From positions 1 to 6,553 of the forward strand of contig DFDU01000053.1 of NCBI GenBank assembly GCA_002369325.1: a DNA stretch of 6,553 bases, read 5' to 3'. The position numbers were made by a program, and so were the translations under genes. The stretch is from Lachnospiraceae bacterium UBA3820. Lineage in GTDB: Bacteria; Bacillota; Clostridia; Lachnospirales; Lachnospiraceae. Under the pieces are notes generated by a model, which saw only the letters and a list, made by a program, of their open reading frames with translations, searched no databases and was not told the origin of the DNA. Positions 5,429 through 6,553 of this stretch are shown here, piece after piece. Each line of letters begins with the position of its first letter. Position 1 is the stretch's first letter.

Positions 5429-6553
5429 TTATGCTCCGAGCGTATTAATCAAATGTTCTATCATCTCTGCTACAGTTGTTATATATCTTGACGCTGCATT
5501 GTAGGCATGCTGGAATTTTATAAGATTTGACAATTCCTCATCCGATGATACGCCTACTACCTGCTGCCTTAAATTATCAAGGTCATTTACCGTTTGCTGC
5601 TGTGTTTCCGCCATTGCGTTATAAGTATAACCTCTGTCCGAAAGCTCATCTATCGCACCGGCGAAATAATCTTTAAAGTTACACTCAACAAGTGAGTTCG
5701 GGCTGACCGTTGCAAACTTCTTATCCCAAAGATGCAAAAGGCTATCAGCCACATCCTGTGCCTCTTCTCCTGAAGTCCTCGAAAGAGGAAGCAATGAAGG
5801 ATTCTGTGCAAGCTCCATATTTACTTCCATATTTCCTACTGTATAAAGTGAATAGAAACTGTCCGGATCCTCTTCATTATATACTTTATAGGTTCCTGTC
5901 GTACCGTCATCAAGCGTTAACACCTGCTCGGTATATCTTGGCTGATTTATTCTTACAAATAATTCGGTTCCGGCATATTCATTGTTCATACCCATACCGA
6001 TGCCGGCCGCTTCTTCATCAAGAACCTTTAATTTTGTTCCGTCCGCAAGGGTAACTTCCTTGTTAGGACAAAGTATATCATTCATACCGGTTGCCATGGC
6101 ATTTATAAGTACGTCAAACTGTGCCATAAGATTGGTTACGGTATATGGTTCAATGTAAGTGTTGAAATAATTCAAATCCACAAGGTACTGCTGATGATCC
6201 GACTCGTACTGTGCCATATCCGCCTGATATTCCAAAGGATCTGTGTAGTTTTCCTCAAGAGGCTTATCCGGTCTTTGCGGTACATCCGTATATTTACTTA
6301 CAAAATATCCTCTTGACATCAAAAGTCCCTTTAGCGAACCTATATCGGTATTATTGTTTGCACTCGGAACTCTTTCAATATGGAACAACGCATTGTTTGT
6401 TGTTCCGTCTTTGTTATCATCTGCCCAGACAGGCATAAGAAAGTCTGTTGCGTCGGAGGTAAAATCATAATTATTTTGATAAAATTTATTTTCGGTTACC
6501 TTAACCGCCTCAAGGTCATAGGTTTTACCTCTTGTAACAAGACATCTTCCCTC
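5429..6553 (-). CDS. flgK: FlgK paralogue 1, hook-filament junction protein, C-terminal part (5' end outside the window)
   Basis: The frame stays open to the right edge: codons upstream of the internal ATG at 6436 read EGRCLVTRGKTYDLEAVKVT and onward without a stop. That ATG is therefore not the start, and 374 C-terminal residues are visible. The identity comes from the C-terminal helix VSSDEELSNLIKFQHAYNAA followed by SRYITTVAEMIEHLINTLGA, a canonical FlgK/hook-family C-terminus. The segment IGSLKGLLMSRG matches the FlgK GKLKGLLxxRD region, and FDVLINAMATGMNDIL resembles the region before the distal domain. Between them is a Tyr/Pro/Asp-rich insert (SKYTDVPQRPDKPLEE and onward). The N-terminal rod-type motif would lie beyond the edge. 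It ends TAA at 5429, 44 nt before the second flgK, and is probably in the same operon. The C-terminus is more typical than that of its neighbour, so this may be the main FlgK. Confidence 0.9.
   Translation of the reverse strand, partial: EGRCLVTRGKTYDLEAVKVTENKFYQNNYDFTSDATDFLMPVWADDNKDGTTNNALFHIERVPSANNNTDIGSLKGLLMSRGYFVSKYTDVPQRPDKPLEENYTDPLEYQADMAQYESDHQQYLVDLNYFNTYIEPYTVTNLMAQFDVLINAMATGMNDILCPNKEVTLADGTKLKVLDEEAAGIGMGMNNEYAGTELFVRINQPRYTEQVLTLDDGTTGTYKVYNEEDPDSFYSLYTVGNMEVNMELAQNPSLLPLSRTSGEEAQDVADSLLHLWDKKFATVSPNSLVECNFKDYFAGAIDELSDRGYTYNAMAETQQQTVNDLDNLRQQVVGVSSDEELSNLIKFQHAYNAASRYITTVAEMIEHLINTLGA

Noticed and set aside
6434..6436. ATG at 6436 as the start of a separate 335-aa protein
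   Set aside because: The same frame continues without a stop through 6553, and the extra residues look like FlgK. It is an internal methionine of a gene cut by the window edge.
4249..6438. Plus-strand open frames opposite the two flgK genes
   Set aside because: Antisense shadows of well-supported FlgK reading frames, with no family resemblance.

Overview
The window is a late flagellar gene block from a motile Gram-positive bacterium. Every supported gene is on the minus strand, so the genes read from right to left. Strong Shine-Dalgarno sites (AAGGAG, GGAGG), moderately AT-rich DNA, and the order flgK-flgK-flgL-fliW-csrA-flaG-fliD suggest Clostridia, most likely a Lachnospiraceae relative of Roseburia, Butyrivibrio or Lachnospira. 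The family-level placement is inference from gene order and protein style; no search was run.

In transcription order: the 3' part of a first flgK enters from the right edge (6553-5429, 5' end outside the window). After 44 nt comes a second, complete and divergent flgK (5384-3516). An 88-nt gap then leads to an unusually long flgL (3427-1892), and a 53-nt gap to fliW (1838-1374). csrA (1372-1157) begins one base after the fliW stop. A 197-nt intergenic region follows, then flaG (959-513), and 26 nt later the 5' part of fliD, which runs off the left edge (486-1).

The two FlgK proteins and FlgL are hook-filament junction proteins, FliD is the filament cap, and FlaG is linked to filament length. 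FliW and CsrA form the known post-transcriptional switch in which free CsrA represses flagellin translation and FliW antagonises CsrA. The genes therefore cover the junction, the cap and the translational control of filament assembly.

The part of most interest is the csrA-flaG gap. It holds a good sigma-D (sigma-28) promoter match, two short dyads over its -35 and -10 elements, and a leader of about 100 nt. That leader has two adjacent hairpins. The first carries AUGGA in its loop, and a further AUGGA overlaps the flaG Shine-Dalgarno site. This is the layout expected of a CsrA-repressed leader, here beside csrA and in front of flaG-fliD instead of flagellin. No mobile element, CRISPR array, tRNA, rRNA or convincing intrinsic terminator was seen, and there is no sign of an entirely new system.
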